Shown here piece by piece: positions 48,317 to 57,110 of a stretch of DNA of 64,000 nucleotides. The stretch lies in NCBI GenBank assembly GCA_027315225.1, contig DAHUYJ010000001.1:1-64000 (forward strand), in the 5' to 3' direction. The position numbers and the translations under genes were made by a program. This stretch comes from Candidatus Saccharimonadota bacterium (GTDB lineage Bacteria; Patescibacteriota; Saccharimonadia; Saccharimonadales; UBA4665). The notes under the pieces are model-generated. The model saw nothing but the letters and a program-made list of their open reading frames with translations. It searched no databases and had not been told where the DNA came from. Each line of letters begins with the position of its first letter. The first letter of the stretch is position 1.

Positions 48317-49396
48317 CTATAAAGTGTGCTCTAGATAGGCATCGACGAAGGGGTCAAGGCCACCATCGAGTACGGCATCGGGGTCACTGGTCTCGTAGCG
48401 GGTACGCAGGTCTTTGACCTGCTTATAGGGGTGAAGTACGTAGCTGCGTATCTGGTTTCCCCACTCCGCCGACTGGCTGGGGCCTTTGAGCTGTTCGAGC
48501 TTCTCGGCGTGTTGCTCAAGCTGCAGTTGCGCCAGCCGGGAACGCAGGACAGTCATCGCCGTCTCTTTGTTCTGGAGTTGGGAACGTTCGTTCTGGATGG
48601 CTACCGTGATGCCGGTCGGCAGATGCGTGATGCGCACCGCAGAGTCGGTTGTATTCACGGACTGTCCGCCATGGCCGCCGCTGCGGTAGACGTCGACCTT
48701 CAAGTCTTTCTCATCTATGGCCAAGTCGTCCGGTCGCTCGATTTTGGGCATAATCTCTACCTTGGCGAAACTCGTCTGGCGAAGATGGTCAGCATTGAAC
48801 GGGCTCAGGCGTACCAGGCGGTGGACCCCGTGTTCTCCTCTCAACTTGCCGTATGCGAACGGCCCGTCAATCTCGATGGTGGCGCTCTTAAGTCCGGCTT
48901 CTTCGCCCGGCGATTCATCAACGGTCGTAACTTTGTATCCGTTATTCTCGGCCCAGCGAACATACATTCTGAACAACATTTGTGTCCAATCCTGCGCGTC
49001 GGTGCCTCCGGCGCCAGCCGACAGTGTCAGGATGGCGTCGTGGTCGTCATATTGCCCGCTGAACTTCAGGTCTTCTTTGAGGGCTTCGAACTTCTTTTCC
49101 AGACTATCAAGTTGCGCCGATAACTCGCGGTGCAGGCTGGGGTCATCCAGTTTGAGCAGTTCCTCGGTCTCGTAGGCGCCCTTGCGCAGCTCCAGCCAGG
49201 GATGTACGCGGTCCTCCAACTTGGAGACCTGCTTCATCGTCTCCTGGGCGCGGGTTGAATCGTCCCAGAACCCGGGTTTCTGGCTGTCAGCCTGCAATGC
49301 TTCGAGCTGCTTGTTCAGCACATCGATCTGCAGACGCTCAGTTGCCGTCTTGATGCCGTCGCTTAGGGCTGCTGCTTGTTTGCGCTGTTCGTCCAT
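48317..49396 (-). CDS. prfB: Peptide chain release factor 2
   Basis: A 359-residue RF2 recognising UAA and UGA. The codon-recognition motif is SPF in LVRLSPFNADHLRQTSFA, and the catalytic GGQ lies in RSGGHGGQSVNTTDSAVR. The gene is read continuously with no in-frame stop needing the +1 frameshift that regulates RF2 in many bacteria. A TATACT box (49403-49408) lies only 6 bases before the ATG. The presence of RF2 agrees with UGA being a stop codon in this genome. Confidence 0.96.
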   Translation of the reverse strand: MDEQRKQAAALSDGIKTATERLQIDVLNKQLEALQADSQKPGFWDDSTRAQETMKQVSKLEDRVHPWLELRKGAYETEELLKLDDPSLHRELSAQLDSLEKKFEALKEDLKFSGQYDDHDAILTLSAGAGGTDAQDWTQMLFRMYVRWAENNGYKVTTVDESPGEEAGLKSATIEIDGPFAYGKLRGEHGVHRLVRLSPFNADHLRQTSFAKVEIMPKIERPDDLAIDEKDLKVDVYRSGGHGGQSVNTTDSAVRITHLPTGITVAIQNERSQLQNKETAMTVLRSRLAQLQLEQHAEKLEQLKGPSQSAEWGNQIRSYVLHPYKQVKDLRTRYETSDPDAVLDGGLDPFVDAYLEHTL

Positions 49397-49421
49397 ACCA
49401 AAAGTATATCAGGGGATCCGG

Positions 49422-50708
49422 CTACTGCCAGAGCGACTCCAGCTGGTGGCGCAGCTGTTCAGCGAACTTTGGGCCGCAGTCGCCAAGCACGCCGAAGCCC
49501 CAGACGTCTTGCGCGAACATCGATTCGGCGACTTTAACCATGCGCCGTTTAGTGACTGCCTGGATGCGTGCCGGCCAGCGGTAGTAGTCATCAATGATGT
49601 CGTCGAAGAAGTAGCGGCCGGCGTAGCCGGCCGCGGTGCCGCCCACTGTCTGGGCACTGCGCTGGAAACGGCCAAGTGCGTATTGTTTGGTAGCGTTGAT
49701 CTCGCTCCGGGTTAACTCGCCGCGGCGGAGCTTATCGAGTTCGTCCACGATAATGCCCAGCAGTGGCGGAGCATTCTTATCAGAGACCTGCGCGCCAAAC
49801 CACCAGTTGCTGGACAGACGTGTCTGGCTAATGCCGGAGCTCATCCCGTACACCAACCCGCGTTCCCGGGCAGTTCCAAGGATACGGGAATGCAATGTTT
49901 CGGTCAGCAGGATATTGACCAGGCTGAGGGCGTCCGCCTCCGGATCGCTGAGACGCGTTCTGGTAAACGTATCGAAGTAAAAGTAAAGGTTTTCGATGGT
50001 TTCATTCGATATATAAACCGGTTTGGGCAGGCGCCTGGGTTGCTCCTTGGGTAACAGGAAGCGCTGCTCCCCTTCCGGCAGGTCAAGATTCTCCAAGAGC
50101 GATGCAATGGTATCGCGGCGCCCTGCTGATAGGTTGCCGGCAATGACGAAACGCAAGTTAGAAGTGTAGTGGGTGCGCTGGTAATGGGCCCGCACGTCAT
50201 CCAGCGTCACGCCTCGCATGAGCTCCAGGCGTTTGGCGTCGGTCTTGGCGATCAGCCCGAAAGCCTCGCGCATCTCCAAGCTCAAACGCCGGAAATGGTT
50301 GTTGCTACGGGCGGCCATCTCCTCCTGCACGTTACCGAATTCAGCCTTGAACTCCTCTTCCAGAAAAAGCGGTTTAGTGATAGCCACCAGCAGCAGGCCC
50401 AGGATCCGGTCCCACTCGAAGTCGGCGCACTCAGCTTCATAAGTAATGTCATATACCCCTGTGGAAGCGTTGGAATAGGCGCCGTTTTTTTCCAGTTCCG
50501 CCTGGAAGTCCCGGGCCCTGGGAATGAACTCGTTGGCACCGAGCAGAATGTGCTCCATCAGGTGGGGCACTTCCCACTTATCAGGTTTGACTAAAAATTC
50601 ACCGGCCCGGAAGTTAAAGTCAAATGTCATGACCGAAGCGTCGGGAACATGGATCAGCAAACCGCGGGCTCCGTTCTTGAGGGGCAGTTCCTCGATAGTG
50701 TGTCGCAT
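49422..50708 (-). CDS. M16-family zinc metallopeptidase
   Basis: A 428-residue M16B-type protease. The inverted zinc motif HxxEH is present as HLMEHILLGA near residue 48, with the distal Glu expected about 75 residues later (EFGNVQEEMAA). The C-terminal half has the non-catalytic M16 fold with an RERGLVYGMSS signature. It degrades or processes peptides. No signal peptide is seen. It is inserted between secA (21 bases upstream) and prfB, where Firmicutes have no such gene. Confidence 0.9.
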   Translation of the reverse strand: MRHTIEELPLKNGARGLLIHVPDASVMTFDFNFRAGEFLVKPDKWEVPHLMEHILLGANEFIPRARDFQAELEKNGAYSNASTGVYDITYEAECADFEWDRILGLLLVAITKPLFLEEEFKAEFGNVQEEMAARSNNHFRRLSLEMREAFGLIAKTDAKRLELMRGVTLDDVRAHYQRTHYTSNLRFVIAGNLSAGRRDTIASLLENLDLPEGEQRFLLPKEQPRRLPKPVYISNETIENLYFYFDTFTRTRLSDPEADALSLVNILLTETLHSRILGTARERGLVYGMSSGISQTRLSSNWWFGAQVSDKNAPPLLGIIVDELDKLRRGELTRSEINATKQYALGRFQRSAQTVGGTAAGYAGRYFFDDIIDDYYRWPARIQAVTKRRMVKVAESMFAQDVWGFGVLGDCGPKFAEQLRHQLESLWQ

Positions 50709-50728
50709 ACTTATGGACCCTGCTCCTA

Positions 50729-53335
50729 TTAACGCCTGCGGCGGGCTTTTGCTTTGCGCCGGCGCTCGTTCTTGCGGGCCTTCTTACGGGTGCTGACTTG
50801 TTTTTTATTGGCTTCCTGGGCAACTTGTTTATCGGCAAAATCGGCTTCTTCGAACTCGGTCTCTGTCGCAGTTATGCTGCTGGCGTTATCAACTGAACCA
50901 CGGGCCGCCAGCGTAAGGTCGGTCTCCGGAGTCTGCTCCAGTTCTTCAATACTGACCGGCTCGGCGTGGAACAGCGTACGCAGAACGTCATGGCGAAGCG
51001 TAAACTGCATATCTTCAAACAACAGCTGCCCGCGGCGGCGGTATTCAACTAGAGGGTCCTGCTGCCCAACGCTCATCCAGTGGATGCCTTCGCGCAAATG
51101 GTCCATGTTCTCTAGGTGCTGCATCCATAGGTTATCCAACACCTGCAGGTAAATATCCCGCTCGACTTTGCGCATAACTTCTGAGGTAAAAGCCGTCTCG
51201 CGGGCCGCGTAGAGCTCCGAGGCTTCGGTCTTTAAGACCTTCTCGAACTTGTCGGCTTCGGTGTCAAAGAGCCGGTCCAGCATTGCTTCGTCAAACGGGA
51301 ATACTTCCCGCAGCATATCCTCGAACTGGTCGGTTGTGGCGAGCGGCGATGTCGCCAGGGCGTGCGCTTCATCCTCAACCATAATCTTGATCCGTTTGCT
51401 GATATCGGTGGAGTGCAGGATCTCCCGGCGCATACTGTAAATCGCCTTACGGTGACGGTTCATAACATCGTCGTACTGCACGACGGTCTTACGGTTGTCG
51501 AAGTGGTAGCCTTCAACTTTCTCCTGGGCCTTTTCGAGCGAACGGCTGATCATCCGGTTCTCGATAGGGGTACTGTCGTCGACATTCAGTCGGGACATGA
51601 CGCTGGAAATCCGGTCGCCGCCGAATATACGCATCAGATCGTCCTCTGTACTGACAAAGAACTGGGTCACGCCGGGATCGCCCTGGCGTCCAGCACGGCC
51701 GCGCAGCTGGTTGTCAATGCGGCGCGCCTCGTGGCGTTCGCTGCCAAGCACGAACAAACCGCCAAGCTCTTTAACACCGTCGCCAAGCACAATGTCGGTA
51801 CCGCGGCCGGCAATGTTGGTCGCCAGCGTGACGGCGCCTTGCTCGCCAGCCCCAGACACAATCTTAGCTTCTCGCTCGTTGTTCTTGGCGTTCAGCACCT
51901 GGTGCGGTACACCGGCCTTGATCAGCAGTTGCCCCAGCAACTCGTTCTTCTCTATGGATACGGTGCCGATCAGCACCGGCTGTCCCTTTGTATGCAGTGT
52001 CTTTACTTCCCTGACGATCGCCTTGAACTTAGCCTGTTCGGTCCTGTAAATACGGTCGGAGCGGTCCTTACGGGTGATCGGTTTGTTGGGCGGGACTTCG
52101 ATTACGCCAAGTTTGTACACTTGGTGGAACTCCTCCGCCTCGGTGAGCGCCGTACCGGTCATACCGGCCAGCTTTTCGTACAGACGGAAATAATTCTGGA
52201 ACGAAATGGTGGCTAGCGTCATGCTCTCCTGCTGGACCTCAACGCCCTCCTTAGCTTCGATAGCCTGGTGCAGGCCCTCATTATAGCGCCGGCCGGCCAG
52301 CAACCTTCCGGTGAATTCATCGACGATGACTACTTCGCCGTCCTTGGTCACCACATAATCCTTGTCTCGGTGGAACAACGCGTGGGCGCGCAGCGCCTGC
52401 TGCAAGTGATAGATGGTGCGAATGTTCTCAGAGCCATAGAGGTTGTCCAAGCCAAGGATCTTCTCTACCTTTTCTACACCGGCATCGGTCAGGATGACCG
52501 TCTTGCGCTTCTCGTCAGTCTCGAAGTGCTTGTCTTTGGCCAGTTGGCGCACCACGCGGGCGAACTGGGCATAGGCCGTGCCCGAGGTAACACTCGGCGC
52601 ACTTATAATCAACGGCGTGCGCGCCTCGTCGATCAGGATAGAGTCAACTTCGTCAACGATGGCGTAATGCAGGTCACGTTGGCGCAGCTGGTCTTCTTCC
52701 CTGACCATGTTGTCGCGCAGATAGTCAAAGCCGAACTCGTTATTCGTACCATATGTTACATCTGCATTATAGGCATCCCGCCTGCTGCAGGGTTTAAGGT
52801 GGCGGAACCTTTCGTCATCGTGCCCGGTGTTGGTATAGTCCTTATCATAAATAAACGAATGGTCGGCCAGGATAACGCCAACCTTCAGGCCGAGAAAGTC
52901 ATAAATCTGCCCCATCCAGCCGGCGTCGCGCTGTGCCAGGTAGTCGTTCACTGTCACCACGTGGACACCCTTGCCAGTCAAGGCGTTTAGGTATACCGGC
53001 AGCGTGGCGACAAGGGTCTTTCCCTCGCCGGTCTTCATCTCGGCCACGCTGCCCTCGTGCAGCGCGACGCCGCCGATCAACTGAACGTCAAAATGCCGGT
53101 AACCTAGCGTCCGGCCGGCGGCCTCGCGGACCGTGGCAAAGGCTTCCGGCAGAATGTCATCAAGCGACTCCTTCTTAAGTCGCTTCTTAAGGTCTGCGGT
53201 CTGCTCCTGAAGCTTGCTATCCGACATTTTGGAGTACCTGTCGGATAGCGCGTTAACCGATCTGATCCGCTTACGCAACCGTTTGACACTCTTGGCCTGC
53301 GGGTCTCCCAAAATTTTTTTAAATACAGTATGCAT
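50729..53335 (-). CDS. secA: Preprotein translocase ATPase SecA
   Basis: An 868-residue motor protein. Walker A is MKTGEGKTLVATLP near residue 96, DEVDSILIDEARTPL is the DEAD-like motif region, and TNIAGRGTDIVLGDG lies in nucleotide-binding fold 2, with RGRAGRQGDPG following. It pushes unfolded proteins through SecYEG. The C terminus ends in a Lys/Arg-rich tail (NERRRKAKARRRR) instead of the cysteine zinc-binding element for SecB. It is the only Sec gene in the window. Confidence 0.97.
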   Translation of the reverse strand: MHTVFKKILGDPQAKSVKRLRKRIRSVNALSDRYSKMSDSKLQEQTADLKKRLKKESLDDILPEAFATVREAAGRTLGYRHFDVQLIGGVALHEGSVAEMKTGEGKTLVATLPVYLNALTGKGVHVVTVNDYLAQRDAGWMGQIYDFLGLKVGVILADHSFIYDKDYTNTGHDDERFRHLKPCSRRDAYNADVTYGTNNEFGFDYLRDNMVREEDQLRQRDLHYAIVDEVDSILIDEARTPLIISAPSVTSGTAYAQFARVVRQLAKDKHFETDEKRKTVILTDAGVEKVEKILGLDNLYGSENIRTIYHLQQALRAHALFHRDKDYVVTKDGEVVIVDEFTGRLLAGRRYNEGLHQAIEAKEGVEVQQESMTLATISFQNYFRLYEKLAGMTGTALTEAEEFHQVYKLGVIEVPPNKPITRKDRSDRIYRTEQAKFKAIVREVKTLHTKGQPVLIGTVSIEKNELLGQLLIKAGVPHQVLNAKNNEREAKIVSGAGEQGAVTLATNIAGRGTDIVLGDGVKELGGLFVLGSERHEARRIDNQLRGRAGRQGDPGVTQFFVSTEDDLMRIFGGDRISSVMSRLNVDDSTPIENRMISRSLEKAQEKVEGYHFDNRKTVVQYDDVMNRHRKAIYSMRREILHSTDISKRIKIMVEDEAHALATSPLATTDQFEDMLREVFPFDEAMLDRLFDTEADKFEKVLKTEASELYAARETAFTSEVMRKVERDIYLQVLDNLWMQHLENMDHLREGIHWMSVGQQDPLVEYRRRGQLLFEDMQFTLRHDVLRTLFHAEPVSIEELEQTPETDLTLAARGSVDNASSITATETEFEEADFADKQVAQEANKKQVSTRKKARKNERRRKAKARRRR

Positions 53336-53419
53336 TGGAACTCTTCTTTAAGCCCTCCGGTTTATGAAAATCTAGCAAGTATTACTAATAAGTATAGCTG
53401 TTTTCGTACCCGAATGCGA

Positions 53420-53788
53420 CTACAACTTTGAGGTTTGACGACGAAAACGGCCAAAGAGATGGCGGCGGGTTTTACCGTTGGTGTGAAGATTTTTGTACTT
53501 TTGAAGCTGTTGCTTGAGCTTGGTTTCTACAATATCAATCGCCGCGTACATGTTGGAAGCGCTCTCTTTGATAACAATCGTTTGCTGCGGCAGACGCAGT
53601 GTCGTCTCGCAGGTGTAACGTTCTTCGCCCTTGTTGGAGTGCTCCTTGAGATGCACTTCGGCATGGGCGCTGGCACGGTTGTGGCGGGAAATATAGCGGT
53701 CCAGCCGGCCTACCTTCTTAGTCACGTAAGCCTTGAGCTTGTCGTCAAGCAACGTATGGACGCCTTGGATCTCGAATTTTTGGATCAT
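53420..53788 (-). CDS. hpf: Ribosome hibernation-promoting factor (HPF/RaiA)
   Basis: A 122-residue short-form HPF with the beta-alpha-beta core: FEIQGVHTLLDDKLKAYVTK, RLDRYISRHNRASAHAEVHL and a helix DIVETKLKQQLQKYKN. The C-terminal tail is basic. It binds the 30S decoding centre and inactivates ribosomes under stress. The ATG at 53788 is chosen over one 60 bases upstream because a TATAAT box (53798-53803) lies between them, 9 bases before 53788. Confidence 0.9.
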   Translation of the reverse strand: MIQKFEIQGVHTLLDDKLKAYVTKKVGRLDRYISRHNRASAHAEVHLKEHSNKGEERYTCETTLRLPQQTIVIKESASNMYAAIDIVETKLKQQLQKYKNLHTNGKTRRHLFGRFRRQTSKL

Positions 53789-53864
53789 AACATGCCCATT
53801 ATACGAGACAATTATGACTCGCGCTATTTGATATATCACACAAAGCATGCTATTATTTACCTAA

Positions 53865-54323
53865 ATGTCAGAGGCCTCTCCGAAACTAAAAATCCCTGAG
53901 ATCGGTTACCTCGTTGACAGCCGTCCCGATGGCGCGCCGGACTACGGCCGTCTTATAGAGTGGGCGAAAGAACAGCCATTGGCGTTTTATACTGACGAAC
54001 AGATGATTGCCGGAATAAAAGTCTCCATAGACGGCGATGAGTGCGAAGTCGGGTATGTCAACCCAGGCGTAAACAAGTGCAGGATTACGAATCCTCTCAT
54101 AGTCAAAACTCCCGGTGGCGAACGCCTGACGGTTGTTGAAGGGAGGACCGCAGTATCCGTTATGAGACCTGGTGCCCAACCTAATATTATTGATGCGCAA
54201 GATGACAGGCCCTTTACCGAACTTGGGGTTGACGATCGTTTTACGCTGAAGGATTTTAGCGGACCAGAAGGCCAGTGTTGGTTTGTACGTTCACCCCTGA
54301 GTACCGCCGAAGAGGCGGCGTAG
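53865..54323 (+). CDS. Unknown protein (152 aa)
   Basis: A 152-residue soluble acidic protein (starts MSEASPKLKIPEIG) with a beta-rich, domain-like pattern and no Cys-rich or membrane parts. A TATTAT box (53851-53856) is 8 bases before the ATG, fitting the leaderless pattern. Its last 33 bases overlap the end of the convergent serS. I do not recognise the family. Confidence 0.65.
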   Translation: MSEASPKLKIPEIGYLVDSRPDGAPDYGRLIEWAKEQPLAFYTDEQMIAGIKVSIDGDECEVGYVNPGVNKCRITNPLIVKTPGGERLTVVEGRTAVSVMRPGAQPNIIDAQDDRPFTELGVDDRFTLKDFSGPEGQCWFVRSPLSTAEEAA

Positions 54324-55586
54324 CGGTTCGGGGATGTTGATCCCCCCCTCCGCAGTTTGGTAATTCTCTATGATGGCAATCGGCGTGCGGCTGAGGGCGA
54401 ACGCCGTGGCGTCATTGGTATGCACTAACTCAGTGCGTCCGTCAGCACGTTTGACGCGGGTCTTGAGGCGGCGGGCCTGGTAATCGGTCATGTAGTCAGC
54501 GGTGTGCGTCTCCCGGTACTTGCCTTGTCCCGGCAACCAGGCCTCGATGTCCACGCCGCGGGCGTTGGGTTTGCCGATATCAGCTGTACATTTGGTAAGC
54601 ACCTGGTACGGCAGGCCAAGTAATTGCATGAGTTTTTCCTGAATGCCGATCAGCAGCAAGTGTTCCTGCAGGCCCTGCTCAGCCGTGGTCAGCGATTCCA
54701 TCTCCAGCTTATCGAACTGGTGCATGCGAAACATGCCCTCCATGTCTTTACCATAGGTTCCGGCCTCGCGACGAAAACTGGTCGCATAACCAAGGTAGCG
54801 CACCGGCAGCTCGTCCTCGCTGAATATCTCATCCGCGTGCATCGAACCGAGGACGTGCTCGGCGCTGCCCTGAAGCCAGAGGTCTTCATCCTCGATCTTG
54901 TATCGGTCGTCGCGCGGGTCCAGCCGGTCCATGGCGTCATAGAGCTCGGTCCTTAGCAGGAATGGCGGCAACACCGGCACGAACGGTTTGTTGGAGGCCT
55001 GCAGATTATTCTCTTTGATGACCTCGTCCAAAAACGTGCTGTCGGTCAGCTTGCCCATCACGAATTGTATGATGGCGAATTGGAGTTTAACCAGGTCGCC
55101 CTTTATATATGCGAATCGCGAGCCGGTCACCTTGGCAGCCCGTTCCTTGTCCAACCAGCCCTTGGCTTCGGCAATCTCGGCATGGTTTTTGGGCTGAAAA
55201 TCAAAGTGCGGCGGCTCGCCGACTTTCTTACTGACCTGGTTGTCGTCCTCGGAGGCGCCAACCGGCACGTCATCCAGCGGCATGTTAGGAACTTCCTTGA
55301 GCAGTTCCAGGAATTCTTTGTCGATTGCCGCCAGCCTATGCTCCAGATTAGCCAGTTCGTCCTTGAGCCCGCGGCCGGTTTTGACCTGGTCTTCACTAGG
55401 TTTCTGGCCCTTGGTCTGCGCGGCCAGCTCGTTGCGCCGGCGCCGCAGCTCCTCGGCCTGTTGCATGAGTTCGCGCCGTTCCCGGTCAAAGCCGAGGAGC
55501 TGCGTAACATCGACCTCATACCCTTTTTGCCGCGATTTTTCGGCTACCAGCTCGGCATTGTCCCGGATGAACTGAATATCAAGCAT
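54291..55586 (-). CDS. serS: Seryl-tRNA synthetase
   Basis: A 431-residue class II synthetase. The N-terminal antiparallel coiled coil (about residues 30-105, rich in Glu/Arg/Leu) binds the long variable arm of tRNA-Ser. Motif 2 is in RYLGYATSFRREAGTYGKD with FRMHQFDKLE, and the C-terminal motif 3 lies in NDATAFALSRTPIAIIENYQ (the last 40 residues). A TATAAT box (55593-55598) lies 6 bases before the ATG. The stop overlaps a convergent gene. Confidence 0.96.
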   Translation of the reverse strand: MLDIQFIRDNAELVAEKSRQKGYEVDVTQLLGFDRERRELMQQAEELRRRRNELAAQTKGQKPSEDQVKTGRGLKDELANLEHRLAAIDKEFLELLKEVPNMPLDDVPVGASEDDNQVSKKVGEPPHFDFQPKNHAEIAEAKGWLDKERAAKVTGSRFAYIKGDLVKLQFAIIQFVMGKLTDSTFLDEVIKENNLQASNKPFVPVLPPFLLRTELYDAMDRLDPRDDRYKIEDEDLWLQGSAEHVLGSMHADEIFSEDELPVRYLGYATSFRREAGTYGKDMEGMFRMHQFDKLEMESLTTAEQGLQEHLLLIGIQEKLMQLLGLPYQVLTKCTADIGKPNARGVDIEAWLPGQGKYRETHTADYMTDYQARRLKTRVKRADGRTELVHTNDATAFALSRTPIAIIENYQTAEGGINIPEPLRRLFGGTQG

Positions 55587-55612
55587 GCAGTTATTATACC
55601 GTAGACTGCGCC

Positions 55613-56428
55613 TTATTTAGCCTTGGCTGATTTGGTCCTGCGAGATTTACTGTTTTTCTGCAATTCCCGGACGGTCAGTTCCGTGCGGGCCCGAGCGTAC
55701 GTGCAGAATTCGCACGGACCGCCCATGGCCGCGGTCCCAACTGGCGGCATATCTTCAGCCTCAAGGCATTGCTTCATCTTGAGCAGCGTCGGCTCCACCC
55801 ATGAGTCGTCTCCGGTGTACGGAATCAATTTGGTACGGAATTCGACCCGGTCATTGAAGCCGTCGAGATCAAAGCGCGCGTTGGTGTAGACAAAATATCC
55901 CGTATCGCTGACCGTAAAGCCGTTCTGCCTGAGCAACCACTGGTAAACTTCCATCTGGCGTTTGTAGCTGATCTGCCAGTCCGAGTCGATGGTGACATCA
56001 GACTGCTTGGCGGTAGCCTTGTAATCGACGACGATTAGCTCTTCATCGGGCGTAACCCAGACATCGTCGATCGCGCCGTAGACATGCAGGTTGGTCGGTT
56101 TGTGCACGGTAGCCACGCCGGTAAAGTTGTACCGCCACTTATCCAAGTCATCATGGCGATACGGGATCGCCTTGATCTGGTTATCGGTCATAATGGGGTG
56201 TGGTGTGCCGGCGGCGCGGTGACGGTCAAACTCTTTTTTGAACAATTCGTCGATAGCCTTGTTGATGTTGAACGGCGGCCCGGACGGCCGTTTGATTTTG
56301 AGCCGCGCGTCCAGCCAAAAGCAGCGCGGACACTGCATGAACAGCTCGATCTTACTGCGGCTGACTTTGAAAGCCTCCGCCTGCCCCGACCGGTAGGGCT
56401 GGTTGCGGATCCTGAAGTTATTCGGCAT
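55613..56428 (-). CDS. PD-(D/E)XK nuclease family protein with four cysteines
   Basis: A 271-residue RecB/Cas4-like nuclease. The acidic site is in VYGAIDDVWVTPDEELIVVDYKATAK (residues about 116-141), giving Asp and the D-x-K triad, followed by a QMEVYQWLL motif. Two cysteines at 33 and 36 (MQCPRCFWLD) and two near the C terminus (GGPCEFCTYA) could bind an iron-sulfur cluster or zinc, as in AddB and Cas4. No cas genes or CRISPR array are near. A repair or uptake-associated nuclease is likely. It leads into serS with a 26-base gap. Confidence 0.82.
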   Translation of the reverse strand: MPNNFRIRNQPYRSGQAEAFKVSRSKIELFMQCPRCFWLDARLKIKRPSGPPFNINKAIDELFKKEFDRHRAAGTPHPIMTDNQIKAIPYRHDDLDKWRYNFTGVATVHKPTNLHVYGAIDDVWVTPDEELIVVDYKATAKQSDVTIDSDWQISYKRQMEVYQWLLRQNGFTVSDTGYFVYTNARFDLDGFNDRVEFRTKLIPYTGDDSWVEPTLLKMKQCLEAEDMPPVGTAAMGGPCEFCTYARARTELTVRELQKNSKSRRTKSAKAK

Positions 56429-56470
56429 GTTGACTATATTGTATCAGTCTATTATGAGGTTTAGTTACTC

Positions 56471-57091
56471 TTAAATATTCTCCAAGACGGCTAGCAGGTC
56501 GGCTGGCTTTTGCGCAAGCGCCAGCGGACCCAGGTCTTCGAGGTCGTCGGGACGGGCGAAGCCCCAGGCCACCGCCACTACCGGCAATTTGATCGATTTG
56601 GCGGCCTCGACGTCACGCAGCTCGTCACCTATATACACCGACCCGGCTGGCTTTACGTTTTGTTCTTTTAAGAGACGCCTGAGTGCGGGGGCTTTACCGA
56701 ATAACCCTATGCCCCCATAAACTTCTAAAAAATAAGTGTGGAGCTTGTGATGGTGCAGAAAAGCATGAATATTCTGTACGCTGTTGCTGCTGACAACGAA
56801 CAATTCATGGCCTTCGGCGTGCAGTTTTTCTATCACGTCCGGTATGCCGTCAAATGGTTGCACGCTAGTGATTACCTGACCCATGCGGCGGCGGCCCTTT
56901 ATTAGTAACCATGGCAGACGCCACCAGCCGTAACCCATGCGGCGCGCCATCGCGGCCATAGACAGACCTTTCAATTCGCGTTTTTGTTTATCATTGAGCG
57001 GCTCGCGACCCAGTGTGCCGGCCAGAAACCCGGTTACATAGTCAAAGCTATCGGCAATAGTCCCGTCAAAATCGAAAATAATCGCGGCCAT
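56471..57091 (-). CDS. HAD-superfamily phosphatase (phosphoglycolate phosphatase-like)
   Basis: A 206-residue HAD hydrolase with motif I IIFDFDGTIADSF at the start, motif II Ser in VVSSNSVQN near residue 101, a Lys (FGKAPALRR) and motif III YIGDELRDVEAA. A helical cap domain lies between motifs I and II. The nucleophile is Asp8 and the general acid Asp10. The substrate is uncertain. A TACACT box (57100-57105) is 8 bases before the ATG. Confidence 0.9.
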   Translation of the reverse strand: MAAIIFDFDGTIADSFDYVTGFLAGTLGREPLNDKQKRELKGLSMAAMARRMGYGWWRLPWLLIKGRRRMGQVITSVQPFDGIPDVIEKLHAEGHELFVVSSNSVQNIHAFLHHHKLHTYFLEVYGGIGLFGKAPALRRLLKEQNVKPAGSVYIGDELRDVEAAKSIKLPVVAVAWGFARPDDLEDLGPLALAQKPADLLAVLENI

Positions 57092-57110
57092 CGCCTACCA
57101 GTGTACATCA

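Noticed and set aside
49380-49396. Programmed frameshift in prfB
   Set aside because: The frame encodes the whole RF2 with a normal N terminus and no internal in-frame stop.
55613-56428. Reading the PD-(D/E)XK nuclease as Cas4 of a CRISPR system
   Set aside because: No cas1/cas2 or array nearby; the cysteine arrangement also occurs in AddB-type repair nucleases.
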